Shown piece after piece: positions 36,716 through 48,977 of a DNA stretch of 64,000 nt. This DNA comes from Eonycteris spelaea. Lineage: Eukaryota; Chordata; Mammalia; Chiroptera; Pteropodidae. The translations under genes were made by a program, and so were the position numbers. The stretch's first letter is position 1, and every line of letters starts with the position of its first letter. The notes below the pieces were generated by a model that saw only the letters and a list, made by a program, of their open reading frames with translations, was not told the DNA's origin and made no database searches. The stretch spans positions 1 through 64,000 of the forward strand of contig PUFA01000673.1 in NCBI GenBank assembly GCA_003508835.1, written 5' to 3'.

Positions 36716-37669
36716 AAGGGGTTGGCAAACTCTGGCCTGTAGCCTGATCGATCATGGCCCACAAACTCAAAATGTTTATTTTTTTTACATTTTTAAAGGA
36801 TCAAAAAAAACAAACCCAGAAGAATAATATTTTGTAATATGTAAAAATTCAAATGAAAGTCAAACTTCAATGTCCATAAACAAAGTTGTTTGGACACTCC
36901 CATTTATTTATGCATTATTTATGGCTGCTTTTGTACTACAATGTCAGTGTTCAGTAATTAGAACAAAAAACATGGCGTTGCTCATTGCTTTCATGATCCT
37001 ATTAATTGTACTATAATCACAGTGATGCAATTATCTCAAGTATATTCATATGCCACACATACCACTATACATACATTTTACTTATTTTTTATTACCAGTG
37101 GATATCCATAATATCTAAACAAGAAAAAGATAGAAAAGTATCTATCACCTAACCTTCAATTGGAAGTGATTAATCTGTGATATAATGACATATTAAGAGG
37201 CAAATATCAAAAGAAGAACATAATAGAATTATTTATAAATGTCTTCTAAGCAATGAATATGCTCATTTAAAACCATAGGCCCATGAATTGATAGCAGTGT
37301 TTGGAAGCACCTGTGTGAAAAAATAAACCTTTCAATGATGAAATACATAAAATCTCATTACAAATCAGCATTAAGAGAAGAATTTTTGCAATTGATTTTG
37401 ATGATAGGGAACACTACATTCAAATTCCAATTAAGCTACATTTTAAACCCCTCTCCCCAAAGAATGTTGCTCTGGTTTGTAGACTTCCATTTCAAAAAAA
37501 TTGTATTCAATTATTACTATTATATTCTGAATTTTATCAATTAAAACAGTGGAAATTTGTTTTCTTTGTTACATAAGTACCTATACAATATCTTCAATTT
37601 TGCCTTTTGACCATGAAGCCTAAAATATTTGCTTTCTAGCTCTTTACAGAAAAAGTTGGCTAACCTCTT
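36716..37669 (+). mobile_element. hAT-type non-autonomous DNA transposon, 954 bp
   Basis: The left terminus is AAGGGGTTGGCAAACT. The right terminus, read backwards, is AAGAGGTTAGCCAACT (13 of 16 identical). The flanks carry an 8-bp duplication, GACTATTA at 36708-36715 and GACTATAA at 37670-37677 (7 of 8), the length typical of hAT insertions. No transposase is encoded. The terminus matches the widespread mammalian hAT end CAGGGGTTGGCAAACT. The same family, reversed, lies at 13406-14109. Confidence 0.88.
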
Positions 37670-37677
37670 GACTATAA

Positions 37678-38190
37678 GGTCATATATGTTCTGATCTTTC
37701 TCTGTCTCTTTAACTTCATGTTCTGTAACGTTCTTACTCACTTACTTCACTCCAATATTCTGATTTCCTTGCTATCTTTCAATGCTGCAGGTATGTTCCC
37801 ATTCAAAGCATTTACATTTGCTCTTACCTTGGCCTGGAATACTTATCCTCTAATTGTGAATATACATACTCCCTTAACTTTCAGTTTTGCTCAAATATCA
37901 CCTTAGTGAAACCTTCCAAGGCTATCTTATGTAGCATTGTCACAATATCACTACCTCCTCTCCTACCTCCTATCTGTTATCTCCCTGTTTTCCTCTGTTT
38001 TCCTAGAATTTATCACAAAATAACATATTATATTGTTTATTTTTTTTGTTTGTGCATTGCCTATTTCAATTCACTTGAAAGTAAACTCCATAGGGCAGAG
38101 ACTTTTCTTTCTCTTCAACTTACTAGTTAACTCACAGTATGTTGAACAATGTCTGGCACATAGATCCTAAATAAATATTTATTTAACATA
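37678..38190 (+). mobile_element. Ancient L2-like repeat, right part with 3' end
   Basis: It directly continues the left part once the hAT element is removed: 'aggtcatatatgttctgatc', 'cttggcctggaatacttatc', 'aaaccttccaaggctatctt', 'taaactccatagggcagaga' and 'atgtctggcacatagatcct', ending 'aaataaatatttatttaac'. This is a complete L2-type tail. Confidence 0.65.
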
Positions 38191-38653
38191 AAAATTTTTA
38201 AATTAATTCTTAGAGTTTTTAAAAGGTCTTTTTTACACTTTTTCACAAATACCTATGCCTTGCATTCATCATCTATATCATCTTTTCAATCTCTCTCTCT
38301 TTGTTCAAAATCACTCTGTTTTTATTTTCGATTAGCCTATAGAGTTACTGTTCTCACATGGAAAACAAGTAGTGCGCATTAACATTTTAGGTCACCACCC
38401 TGTATGTTTCTATTTTGTAATATAATATTAATAATAACAGCCAACTTCTTAGGTTCTAGAATACGCCAAATACTTGACTAAATACCTGCAGTGAATATCT
38501 GTTTTGTGTTGCTTTCCACCATACTTTTCTCTTCTGGCCCAAACAAACAAACAAAAAGCCCTTTTCTTCCCCTTTTGGGAACTACCCATCTCATATCATG
38601 CTCTTTCAATGATCTTAATGCACATTCTCTTCACCTAATTTAATGTCTATGAC
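38191..38653. other. Mostly unassigned; weak MIR/L2-like piece near 38430-38500
   Basis: 'caacttcttaggttctagaa' and 'cgccaaatacttgactaaat' hint at an ancient SINE/LINE fragment. Nothing else is recognised. Confidence 0.35.
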
Positions 38654-38664
38654 CCAGGAACCTC

Positions 38665-38666
<2 letters not shown>

Positions 38667-38696
<30 letters not shown>

Positions 38697-38720
38697 CTTC
38701 TTCTTCTTCTTCTTCTTCTT

Positions 38721-38750
<30 letters not shown>
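38667..38750. repeat. (CTT)n microsatellite, about 28 units
   Basis: Perfect CTT trinucleotides, followed at 38751-38806 by ATT units. Together they form the tail of the minus-strand 5S SINE, that is, GAA and AAT units on the element's sense strand. Confidence 0.97.
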
Positions 38751-38751
<1 letters not shown>

Positions 38752-38921
38752 TTATTATTATTATATTATTATTATTATTACTATTATTATTATTAATTAT
38801 TAATTATTTAGGCCTATAGCACCCGGTCTTCCTAGGTGATATACCATCCAAGTACTTACCAGGTCCAACTCTGCTTAGCTTCCGAGATCAGACATCGGTC
38901 TTGTTCAGGGTGGCCATAGAC
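38670..38921 (-). mobile_element. 5S rRNA-derived SINE (second copy), minus strand
   Basis: The reverse complement of 38810-38921 reads as 5S rRNA: GTCTATGGCCACCCTGAACA, then tctgatctcggaagctaagc and aagtacttggatgg, ending gggtgctataggcct. The head joins almost directly to an (AAT)n(GAA)n tail, without the 80-bp body of the first copy. The flanks carry an approximate 16-bp duplication at 38654-38669 and 38921-38936 (13 of 16), starting ccaggaa. This is a shorter subtype, or a body lost to the microsatellite expansion. Confidence 0.9.
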
Positions 38922-38936
38922 CAGGAAAGTCTAGTT

Positions 38937-39540
38937 TTAAGAAAGAGTTCCCCAGGTGTTTCTAAGGCTTACCCAGAGCTGAGCATTATTGTACCATGTA
39001 ATTCTTATAGACCCAAAAATGATGAGACCCTTTGAATTTTTTCCCAAATGGTGGGTACATGGCCCAGCCTGACAAATCAGAGTACTCAATGCTCCTGGAC
39101 AAAATGGCCAGAGTCAAAACAATCAAAGCTTTTATAGGAATATAAAATGCTTTGGACTCAGAGAGAGATATAATCTTTTTTCCCTTCTGAAAACCTGGGC
39201 ATTGAGCTGCCGAGGGCCATGTACTTAAAAATATGAAACAAATCTGCTTGGGAATGATGTCAAAAACAGAGGTTCAGAAGGCTGGGTGACCAAGTGAGAG
39301 ATATAGAGAGAGAAAGAGGGAAAAAAAAAAAAAAGAAGGGAAGAAAAAAAAAAGACAAAGATCCAAAACCCTGATAACATTATTTGAAATCTTGGATTCA
39401 ACTGATCCTGTAGTAATTTAACCCTGTTCTTCCTTTCCAAGTTGCATTAGTTAATATATCTATCTCTCCCTTTGTTTTGGCTACTGTAAAAGTCTGACAC
39501 TTGCAATCAAGAATTCTGAATAACACAGAATAACAATTTA
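38937..39540. other. No recognised repeat or gene
   Basis: Moderate GC. An A-run and a GA-rich patch occur at 39301-39360. The overlapping 70-71-codon minus-strand frames have no domain content. Confidence 0.4.
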
Positions 39541-39544
39541 TATG

Positions 39545-39780
39545 AATTAGCTTATTTATTGTTCTCAGCATTTGAGGTATAATTGACAAATATATATTTA
39601 AAGGGTACAATGTGATGATTTAACGTATGTATACATTATGAAATGATTGCCACAATCAAACTAATTAACATATACATCACCTCACATAGTTACTACCATT
39701 TTATGTGTGTGTGGTAAGAATGCATAATATCTATTCTTTAGCAACTTTCAAGTATACAATAATGGATCTTCATTGGAAGC
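39545..39780 (-). mobile_element. Old L1 3' UTR fragment
   Basis: The antisense tail phrases 'gaggtataattgacaaatat', 'aaagggtacaatgtgatgat', 'gattgccacaatcaaactaa' and 'cacctcacatagttactacc' are classic for the L1MA/MB 3' UTR. Confidence 0.85.
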
Positions 39781-40576
39781 TAGCATTTTGTATTTAAAAT
39801 CCTTAAAATTATTTATTGTATAATAAGTTAAGGAACATAGTTAAAAATACTTATTATGAGTACTACAGAAGAGGTAACCCACTCTGTCTTACCTTGTCAC
39901 TTATTTGGGGAATTGAAAAGCATCAATTGTTTTGTTTTTCCACTTAACTCTTCCTCTGTAGCCTATATTGAGACACACCTTTGTTTGACAAACTACCAAT
40001 AAAGAAAAGAGAATGCTTACATTATTGATGAGCTTGCCTCTGAATTAAAAATCAAGGTACATGCATATATGTATACAAATACCCTACCTTCACCTGTGGA
40101 GATGGCACTGTTTTAATGAAAAAGGAAAAACTAGTGTGATTATTTCTAGAGTTATGTTGTGCCAAATTTAATTGCAACATAAATTGGAAGAATGAATATA
40201 AACTTCAGGGTGTACAATGAAGAAAGACTCTTTTTTAATATATTTGGCTTCTGTTTAGGTAGTAATTCTAGTGGAAAATAAACAATCCAAAATGAACAAA
40301 GGTTTGCACATAGTTCATTCACTATCATCAACTTTTGAGTAATTGGTTTATTTTCTGTTCTGTAGTTTGCTATAAGTCTAAAGAGGAATTTTTCTATAGA
40401 GCAAAGTAACTGCCCCTTCATTGTCCCTTCTAAGAGTGCTTCTCAGAGTTTGTTAGAGAGTTAATCTATAAGCTGAACATCAGCTAATGATTTATATTCT
40501 GCACTGTTCACAAACCAGGGTTCAAACAAAGTTTTGAGGGGATCAAAGGAAAGGTTATTGCTAAAAGGAGGCAGGA
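39781..40576. other. Unassigned DNA
   Basis: AT-rich with no recognised repeat beyond possible continuation of the L1 tail to about 39870. No coding frame of interest. Confidence 0.4.
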
Positions 40577-41121
40577 TACACCACCCCAAAATATTCCTTC
40601 TTGGCATAAGGATTACTTTCGGCAGATTATTTTTAAGAGACAGCAGACAGAAAAAGCTCTGAAAACTGGGTAGAAGTTACTTTTTCCTAAGAGACATTTA
40701 CATTTGTAAGGAAAATCTTTATTTCTTAAGGTGTCTCCCACGCTGTACCAGGAAAAGAATAACTCTTATCAATGGGTTCTTCTCTATGAACTCTTATCAA
40801 TGGAGAAGGCAATGACTTTTATCTGCATCTTGCTTATTGTGTGTGTGTGTGTGTGTGTTTTTTTTTCCTGGTAACCTCCCATAACTGGCCTCTTCACCCT
40901 TTAACATCTTATCTAGTCTTTAACTAGAGATGATATTTAAGGTGGTAGCTTAGGACATTTCAGAAGTTACTCAGTTTTCCTGGGTATCTCCCATTTATAC
41001 AAGAGGTATACATGCTATTAAACTTTTGTTTATTTTTCTTGTTAATCTGTACTTTTTATTACAAAAGTGTCTAAACCAAGAACCTAGAAGGGTAGAGGAA
41101 ATATTATTTTCCCCCTCCACA
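40577..41121 (+). mobile_element. Solo LTR of an endogenous retrovirus (ERVL-like)
   Basis: It begins near 'caccaccccaaaatattcc' and ends 'ctagaagggtagagg...cctccaca'. It contains a U3/R-like region with 'gatgatatttaaggtggtag', the polyadenylation region 'gctattaaacttttgtttat', and 'ttgttaatctgtactttt'. A (TG)n run lies at 40838-40858. No gag, pol or env sequence adjoins it. I assign the class from overall resemblance only. The related LTRs at 41790 and 52934 share the start and end. Confidence 0.7.
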
Positions 41122-41389
41122 TTGCATTTATTCATTTTTTTGGAGAGGGTGAAAAATTTTCTCATTTTTATTTTTTTTCCTATATAAAAATCATATCAAT
41201 ACAGGAGAGAGATTTGTGTTTGATAGTTGAATAATTGAAAGAGGTGGAGTGATATGGAGAAATTCTTATAAATAAGTAGGAAGTAGTATTTCAAACTTTA
41301 TTTTATAAAATACTTTGAGAACCTTACTAGTATAAGGCAATTATTTAGTTATAAGTGTTAAAATCTCTTTAAAAATAGAAGGAAAATAA
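41122..41389. other. Unassigned spacer between LTR and L1 tail
   Basis: No retroviral internal sequence is recognisable. Confidence 0.4.
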
Positions 41390-41789
41390 GTCAGACAGAG
41401 AAAGATAAATATTGTATGAATCTCACTTATATGTGAAATCTAAAATTGCCAAATTCACAGAAACAGAGTAGAATGGTGATTGCCAGGGGCTGGGGGAGGG
41501 AGAAATGGAGATACATTAATCAAAGGGTGCAGACTTCCAGTTATAAGATGAATAAATTATGAAAATCTAATATTATAGCATTGTAACAATAGTTAACAAT
41601 ACTGTATTATATACCTGAAAGTTGCTAAGAAACTGGGCCTTAAATGGTTTTGCCACAAAATAAATAAATAAATAAATAAATATTACATGAGTTGATAGCG
41701 GTGTTAACTAACCCTATTGTGGCAAGTATTTTACAGTATATATGTACAACAAATCATCATGTTGTACAGCTTACAAAAAAAACAAAATT
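41390..41789 (+). mobile_element. Old L1 (MA-type) 3' end, left part
   Basis: Sense wording of the L1 tail: 'ataagtcagacagagaaaga', 'tggtgattgccaggggctgg', 'tatatacctgaaagttgcta', (AAAT)n at 41657-41680 and 'catcatgttgtacagctta'. The final tail phrase resumes at about 42298 after the LTR. Confidence 0.85.
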
Positions 41790-42297
41790 TGTCACCCCAA
41801 AATGTGTCTCTGGCATGAGAATTATTTTATTGAAAAAAAAATGCAAAAAACAAAAACAAAAATCAAATGACTCAGAAAGAATCTTTGACCTTTCTCAAAC
41901 TGACTAAAAGAATATGATAGAAAGCCTGTTCTGGGAAGAATTATCACCATACATAAACATAGTTTAATCTGAATGATGTGTAACAGAAAGGGGAGAATCT
42001 AGGAAGTCCCATTTCATCAAAGTCCTCTCTGTGATTCATACTCTCTAGATGGCCCTGAAATATTTGTTTATTAAACATTAACTCTTTTTATCTCTCATTG
42101 AATTGCTTTACTTCCTTTGAAATCTCAGATCCCAACTCTTCCTCTCCTTAGTCCAGAATGATATATATACTTCATTTTGCCTCATTGTCTTAAAACGTTA
42201 ACACTTATGTACATTTCCCATTCATACTTATTAAAATTGATTTTAGACCAGTCAGAAGAACCTAGAAGGACAGAGAAAAATTCTTTCCTCCCAAACA
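41790..42297 (+). mobile_element. Solo LTR (related to 40577), inserted in an L1 tail
   Basis: It starts TGTCACCCCAAAATGTG and ends 'aacctagaaggacagag...tcccaaaca', so it has TG...CA ends like its relative at 40577. It splits the L1 3' UTR: the phrase before it ends 'gttgtacagctta' and the phrase after it reads 'ctttaaacttacacattata' and 'tatctcaataaag'. The 5-bp flanks do not give a clean duplication. Confidence 0.7.
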
Positions 42298-42350
42298 ACT
42301 TTAAACTTACACATTATATATAAATTATATCTCAATAAAGTTGGAATTAA
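42298..42350 (+). mobile_element. Old L1 3' end, right part after the LTR
   Basis: The terminal L1 phrase 'aaattatatctcaataaagt' completes the tail begun at 41390. Confidence 0.75.
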
Positions 42351-43800
42351 AGATAATAGAAGGGTTTGACAATAATAATTTTTTTACTTTGTAGTAGTAT
42401 GAAGTGAATGCTGGAACTATCTGAAACATGCTTTGTTGAATTATGAAATGTCCAAATTTGTTGAAAATTTTTACAAGAGTTAATATGAGTTTATTTGAGC
42501 AAAACCGATGACACTCTGTGAAGCAAAATCTCAAATGCTCACAAGAATAACAGATTTGCAGTTTCTTTTATGCATTTGGAAATAAGGAGAGAACATAAAA
42601 AGATTACGTGAAGGTGGCATAAAGCAAGGCTGAGGAATTTCTATGATTGGATTACAAAATAGTTAACAAGATTATGTGCTTCCTTGAGGGTGGTTACACT
42701 TCCCAGGGGTCTGAAAAAGAAGATTCCTCTGGCATTTCAAAGGTGTGTTAAACTAGATGAACAAGAACAATGGAAACATTTGTTTAACACAAAGATAAAT
42801 CTTTCACTAAAGAAGTTATAAGCCTGAGATGTGACTACCAACCATGATCTTTTCAGTTATGAATTTATGATCAGATCACCCTGAGAGGTTACTTTCAGTA
42901 GTGGAATTGTTAGATTTATTACAGAGCCCCTTTTTCATTCACAGCTTAGAATGTCTCAGAGGAAGATGCCAGGAATTCAGAGTATGGGTGCCTCTGCAGT
43001 TCTGGCTGACTTTTATGAATTGTTTTAACTCTTGAGCAATGACCATGACTATTACACAAAAATATTAAATTTACATGAGATTAATAAAATGACACTTTTA
43101 TTATTATTATTACTATAGTTCAAAAATACTTGATGTGAGAGGCTTATAAGTGACAGCCTAACAGAAGGATGCTGCTTGTCAAATTATTCCTGAGGAATAT
43201 TTATAATTCACCACTGAGAAAACTGCTCATCATAAGAGTTTATTCTAACAGGCAAACTCTCCTTAGATAAAGAATGTTTTAAAAGACAAAACACTCTATA
43301 GTTATGAATCAAGGACGCAAGGACTTTTAGATCTGCTTGATCTTCAAATTATCCATGGGGAACTGCAACACAGGCATGATTTCAACCTGTGTTCCTTTAC
43401 ACTAAACAGTTAATATATGAATTTCCTCAAGCTTGAGTCAAACAACAACATAGAGAACAATTGACATTTTTGAAGCATACTGAAAAATTTTCAAGTTTTT
43501 CTCATATAGTTTGAAGAGGAGTATTTAGATTCCATAGTGAGGCATAGGACTTTAATCATATCTTCATTTTGTATTAAAAAACTATTAATTACTAAATCAC
43601 AATGTTTGATGCCAGAAAAAATCACCACAATATTTAATAGTGGTTGTAATTAATAACTGATAATTTTTCTACTTTAAATGTTTTTCTCCAAGACTGATAA
43701 AATCCTAATGACTCTGGTAATACATTAGGAATTAGGAAGAGTTATACACTTTGTGAATACTTTTGTATGGAATCAGACAAAGCAACACAATTTAAATGGA
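42351..43800. other. Unassigned DNA; possible LTR-like sequence at 42480-42960
   Basis: 'gagtttatttgagcaaaacc' resembles antisense ERVL LTR wording, but I cannot define ends. The remainder to 43800 is unrecognised and has no coding frame. Confidence 0.35.
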
Positions 43801-43930
43801 TTTAACAAACTTTCTTAAATGTTTACTTACAAACAAACATTCAGCTAGGTGCTGTGGTAGGATTCCAAAATGAATGAAACATGCCTTGTCCTCAAAAACA
43901 TACTATTTAGACAGGAAAAGAAGATATGCT
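43801..43930 (+). mobile_element. Short L2/MIR-like fragment
   Basis: 'tcagctaggtgctgtggtag', 'gattccaaaatgaatgaaac' and 'gccttgtcctcaaaaacata' follow the L2-type order (size-change, test item, stock phrase). Confidence 0.45.
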
Positions 43931-44630
43931 TAAAAATAACTTCCTTACTAAAAATACATTCTTGTACAAACATGTTCTCTAACATCTGATTAACTTTCTC
44001 AAACACAAATCTTTCTTAATACTCTTCTAATGCTCTAATTTCACCCTTATGGCAATAATATTCTGCAGGACCTTTTGTCTGACTCTTGCCTGCCCTTCTA
44101 GCCTTATTGTTTCCTAAACTCTCTCCATTATCTCTGGAATGTAATCATAATAAGTTAATTGGTCAAAATTTTTGTTTTATTGTGGTTGTTATTTTTAGGC
44201 TAATTTTAATTAAACAGGCAATTTTACTCTTTTTGTAAAAAAATTAAAATGTTATAAGTAAGGATAAACACAATTTAAGAATACTCTATATGTCCTATTC
44301 TGTCTCCCAGAGGTAAATGTATTATCAATTAGGTATTTCTTTCCAAAAGTTTTTAAAACTTTTACATGCTTCATTGTGTTTTATCCTGAAGGCAGTCATA
44401 CTTTTCATGGGTTTTGCAATTTACTTATGTTATTCAACAAGTATCTTGGCGATTTACCCTATCAGTGTTTAGCATCTATAGCATGAGATAATTAACAGTT
44501 CAATTTCCTCTTTATTGATGTTCCTTTAAGCTATTTATTTGATTGAATTTTCTTCATTTTTTAAAATTATATGCAACAACAGTTTGCCTATTCTCTTGGT
44601 CCTTGTAACTTGTTATTTTCTGTTTTATTG
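43931..44630. other. Unassigned; may be old L1 interrupted by L1 copy 2
   Basis: T-rich. The sequence on the far side of L1 copy 2 is old antisense L1 ORF2, so this side may be the matching half, but I could not find decisive motifs. Confidence 0.35.
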
Positions 44631-45059
44631 ATCAAGTCTATATATATATTTTTAAAATTAAGTTAATTGAGGTAACATTGGTTAATATAATTATATAATA
44701 ACAGTATAATTTGACATCTGTATATTCTATTGTGTGTTCACCACCCAAAGTCCAGTTTCCTTCAACTATCATATATTTGAACCCCTTTACCCACTTCACC
44801 CTCCCCCACCCATCTATATTTGACCGCCTCTATCTCATCTACCTCCCCCTCCTCCCCCACCCTTCTACACTCTGGTAACTAATCTATAGCCCAAGTCCAT
44901 GAATCTCTGCTTGTTTGTCCTATTCTTTTGTTGTATTTAGGTTTATATCTCACATATAAGTGATATCATGTGATTTTCAACTTTGGCTTATTTCACATAG
45001 CATGATTATCTAGAAGTCCATCCATGTTGTCGCAAATGGCAGTATTTCATCTCTTCTTA

Positions 45060-48000
45060 TGGCTGAGTAATATTTCATTGTGTATATGAACCCACCTTCT
45101 TTATCCAATCATCTATTGTAGGACACTTCAGTTGCTTCCATATCCTGGCCACTGTGAATAATGCAGATACGAACATTGGTGTGCAAATATCTTTTCAGAT
45201 ATGGGTTTTCAACTCTTTGGGGTAAATATTCAGTAGAAGGATTGCTGGATCATATGGTAGATCAAGTCTTAGTTTTTTTGAAGAACCTCCATACTGTTTT
45301 CCATGGTGTCCGTACCAATTCACAGTCCCACCAGCAGTGTATGAGGGTTTCTTTTTTTCCGTATCCTCTCCAACATTTGTTATTACTTGTCCTGTTGATT
45401 ATAGCTATTCTAACAGGTGTGAGATGGTATCTCATTGTGGTTTTGATTTGCATTTCTCTAATAGCTAGCAATGTTGAGCATTTTTTTTTCAAATATTTTT
45501 GGCCATTGGTATGTTCTCTGAGAAGTGTCTACATCGGTCCTCTGCCCATTTTTGATTGGATCATTTGCTTTTTTGTTATTAAGTTATAGACATTCTTTGT
45601 ATATTTTGGATATTGCACCCTTATCAGAGGTGTCTCTTGCAAATATATTACATTATTTAGATGGTTGTCTCTTTACCTTATTGACGATTTCTTTTGCTGA
45701 GCAGAAGCTTTTTAGTTTGATGTAGTCTCATTCATTTATTTTAATTTTTACTTCCCTTGAATTTGAGGTCAAATTCATAAAATCCAATATAAGTCCAAGG
45801 AGCCTGAGTTTAGTTCCTACGTTTGCCTCTATGCATTTTATTGTTTCAGGTCTTATATTCAAGTTCTAAATCCACTTCAAGTTAATTTTGGCACGTGGTG
45901 ATAGACAACAGTTTAGTTGCATTCCATGCAGGTGGCTTTCCAGTTTTCCCAGCACCATTCATTGAAGAATCTTTCATTTCTCCATTTTCTTGTTTGTTTA
46001 TTTTTAATCTAAAATTATTTCCATGTGAATATGGGTTTTATTTCTGGAACTTCAATTTCTATTCCACTGGTATGCATGTCTTTTTTGCTACTAGTACCAT
46101 GCTTTTTTTGATTATTGTCACTTTGTAGTATAACTTGAAGTCAGGTAGAGTGATGCCTCCAGTCTTGTTCTTTTTTTTCTCAAGTTGGCTTTGGCAATTT
46201 GGGTATTTTGACTTCTGTACAAATCTGATGATATTTTGTTCTATTCTTTTAAAAACTGACTATGAGATTTTGATGAGGATTGCATAAATCTGTATATATG
46301 ACTTTAGGTAATATGGTCATTTTAATTATGTATTTTCCAATTTAAAAACACGGAATATCTTTCCATTTCTTATATTTTCTTCAATTTCTTTAATAGTTCT
46401 TGTAGTTTCATTATACAGGTCTTTCACATGTTTTGTTAAATTTATTCCTAGGATTTACTTTTATTGTAATTGCAAAAGGAATTATTTTTTCCACTTCTTT
46501 TTCTGACAGTTCATTATTATAATGTAGAATGCTATGGATTTTTGAATGTTGATTTCGTATCAAAGCACTTTAACTCTCTATTTGCTTATTGTTTCCAGTA
46601 GTGCTCTTGTGAGTCTTTAGGGTTTTCTAAATAGAGAATTCATGTTACCACAAATAGCAAAAAAAAAAAAAAAAAATGACTTTTGTTTTCTATTTGAATG
46701 TCTTTATCCTTTCCCTTGCCTGCCTGATTGAATTCGCTAGACCTTAAATGTTATGCTGAATAGCAAAGGTGATAGTGGACAGCCTTTCTTGTTCCTCATC
46801 TAAGAGGAAAGTTTTAATATTTCACCATTAATATTATGTTGACTTAGACTTTGTCATTATAGCCTTTATCATGTTAAGAGCTTTCCTTCTATACCGATTT
46901 GTTAAGTGTTTTGATCATAAATGGATGCTGTATCTTGTCGAAGGCTTTTTCTGCATCTATTGATATGATCAGATGATTCTTATTTTTTAATTTGTTGATG
47001 TGTGTATCACATTAATTGATTTATGTATGCTGAACCATCCTGTGCCTTTGGAATGAAGTTCACTTGATCGTAGTGTATAATCTTTTAATATGTTGCTGCA
47101 TTCAGTTCACAGTATCTTGTTTAGGATTTTTGTATCTGTGTTCATGAAAGATATTGATTTTTAGTTTTCTTGTTTTTTGTGTGTGTGTTATCTTTAAAGT
47201 TTTTGGTATCAGAATAATATTGCTTCAAAAAATGAGTTAGCAAATGCCTCTGCTTTGATTTTGTGAAGAATTTGAGGAGAATAAGTATAAATCTTCTTTG
47301 AAGTTTGGTAGAATTCACTGGTAAAGACATCTTGTACTGGCCTTTGACTTTTTGGAGGTTTTTGACAATTGTTTCAATTTTCATACTGCTGATCGGTCTA
47401 TTGAGATTTTTCCAGTACTTCTTGATTCAGTCCAGGAAGGTGTATTTTCTAAGTACTGGGTCTATTTCTTCTAGATTATTAAATTTGGTTATACTTTTCC
47501 ATAGTATTCTTGTATGATCCTTTGTATTTCTGCAATGTCAGTCATAATTTCCTCTCTTCATCCATATTGGTTGTGTTCTTTCTTCTTTATTCTTTAGTGA
47601 GTCTAGCCAAGGGTTTGTCAATTTTATTGACTTTCTCAGAGAACAATCTTCTTGGTTGCACTTATTTTTCTGTTGCTTTTTTTTGCTCAATTTCATTAAT
47701 TTCTGCTCTAATTTGATTATTTTCTTTCCTTCTGCTGACTTTAGGCTTCATTTGTTCTCCTTTTCTAGTTTTTTGTTTGTGTTATTTGTTTGTTTTGTTT
47801 TTGTTTTTGTTTTATGAAGAATTATGTTATTTCTTTGGGCTAGTTCTTGTTTTGGAGATAAAAACGTAATGATTGAACTTTCCTCTTATGAGTGCTTTGC
47901 CTGTTCCAAGGTTTTGATATTATCATCATCATTCGTTTCTATATATCTCTTTATCTCTCCTTTAATTTCTTCTCTGACCCCAGTTGTTTTTCAGTAGCAT

Positions 48001-48720
48001 TGTTTAATCTCCATGCATTTGTGTTTTTTTCATTACTCTTTACAGTTGGATCTCTAGTTTCAAAGCATTTATGATCAGAAAATATGGTTGGTATGATTTC
48101 AACAATCTTATGTTTATGAGACCTGATCTGTGTCCCAGTATGTGGTCGATTCTTGAGAATGTTTCATGTGCACTAGTGAAAGAATGTATAGAGCAGTCAT
48201 TTGGGGGAAGCCTCTTTAAATGTCAATTATGTTTCCACTTGGTCTAATATCATTTAAGATGCTATTTCCTCATGACTTTCTGTTTGGATAATCTGTCCAT
48301 ATCCCAACAATGAGTATGTAGGTCCTCTACTATGCTAATGTTTTGGTCTGTTTCTCCCTTGTAGTTTTGCTAGTAATTATTTACATATTTCAGGTTCCCT
48401 GCTTGAGAGCATTGATATTAATAAGTGTTATGTCTTCTTGGTTCATGATTGCCTTTATCATTATAAAGTCCCTCAGTACTTTCTATATATCTTTTTTTTT
48501 TATTTGAAGTCTACTTCATTCAATATTAGTACCCACTCCCACTTTTCTCTGAATGCTATTTGCTTGAAATATCATTTTCTGCCCTTTCACTCTGAGTCTA
48601 TATTGTTTTTGGAGCTGAGTGTCTCCTGGAGGCAGAACATGGTGGGTTTTGTTTTTTGATCTTTCTGCAACTCTGTGCCTTTTAATTGGTGAATTCTGTT
48701 CATTTACATTTAAGGTGAAA
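45060..48720 (-). pseudogene. L1 ORF2 pseudogene (copy 2)
   Basis: Broken frames show the RT region (open at 47142-47384, cognate to 20215-20448 of copy 1) and the C-terminal region (45262-45492, [16 protein letters not shown]). At 46641-46660, where the Phe-Ala-Asp-Asp box should be, the minus strand reads Phe-Ala-Ile-Cys-Gly-Asn, so both catalytic aspartates are lost. An A/T homopolymer slip sits immediately beside it. Confidence 0.9.
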
Positions 48721-48917
48721 TATGAGGTCTTCTTATAGCCATTTTATATTTTGCTTTCTGGGAGGTCTGAGTTCCATTGCTTCCTTACTTATGTTTCTAT
48801 GTTCTTCATTTTGATTGGCTTTTGTTGTGATTTTCCTCTGGTTCTTCTTGTTTATATTATATACTTCAGTTCTGAAACTTGGTGTGCTGTTACCATTATG
48901 AATATGTAAAGATAGTT

Positions 48918-48923
48918 TCTCTC

Positions 48924-48977
<54 letters not shown>

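Noticed and set aside
38667..38806. A CRISPR-like or other ordered array
   Set aside because: It is a plain CTT/ATT microsatellite forming a SINE tail, with no spacers.
40577..42297. A provirus with paired LTRs
   Set aside because: The sequence between the LTRs is an L1 3' end with no gag, pol or env similarity that I can see.
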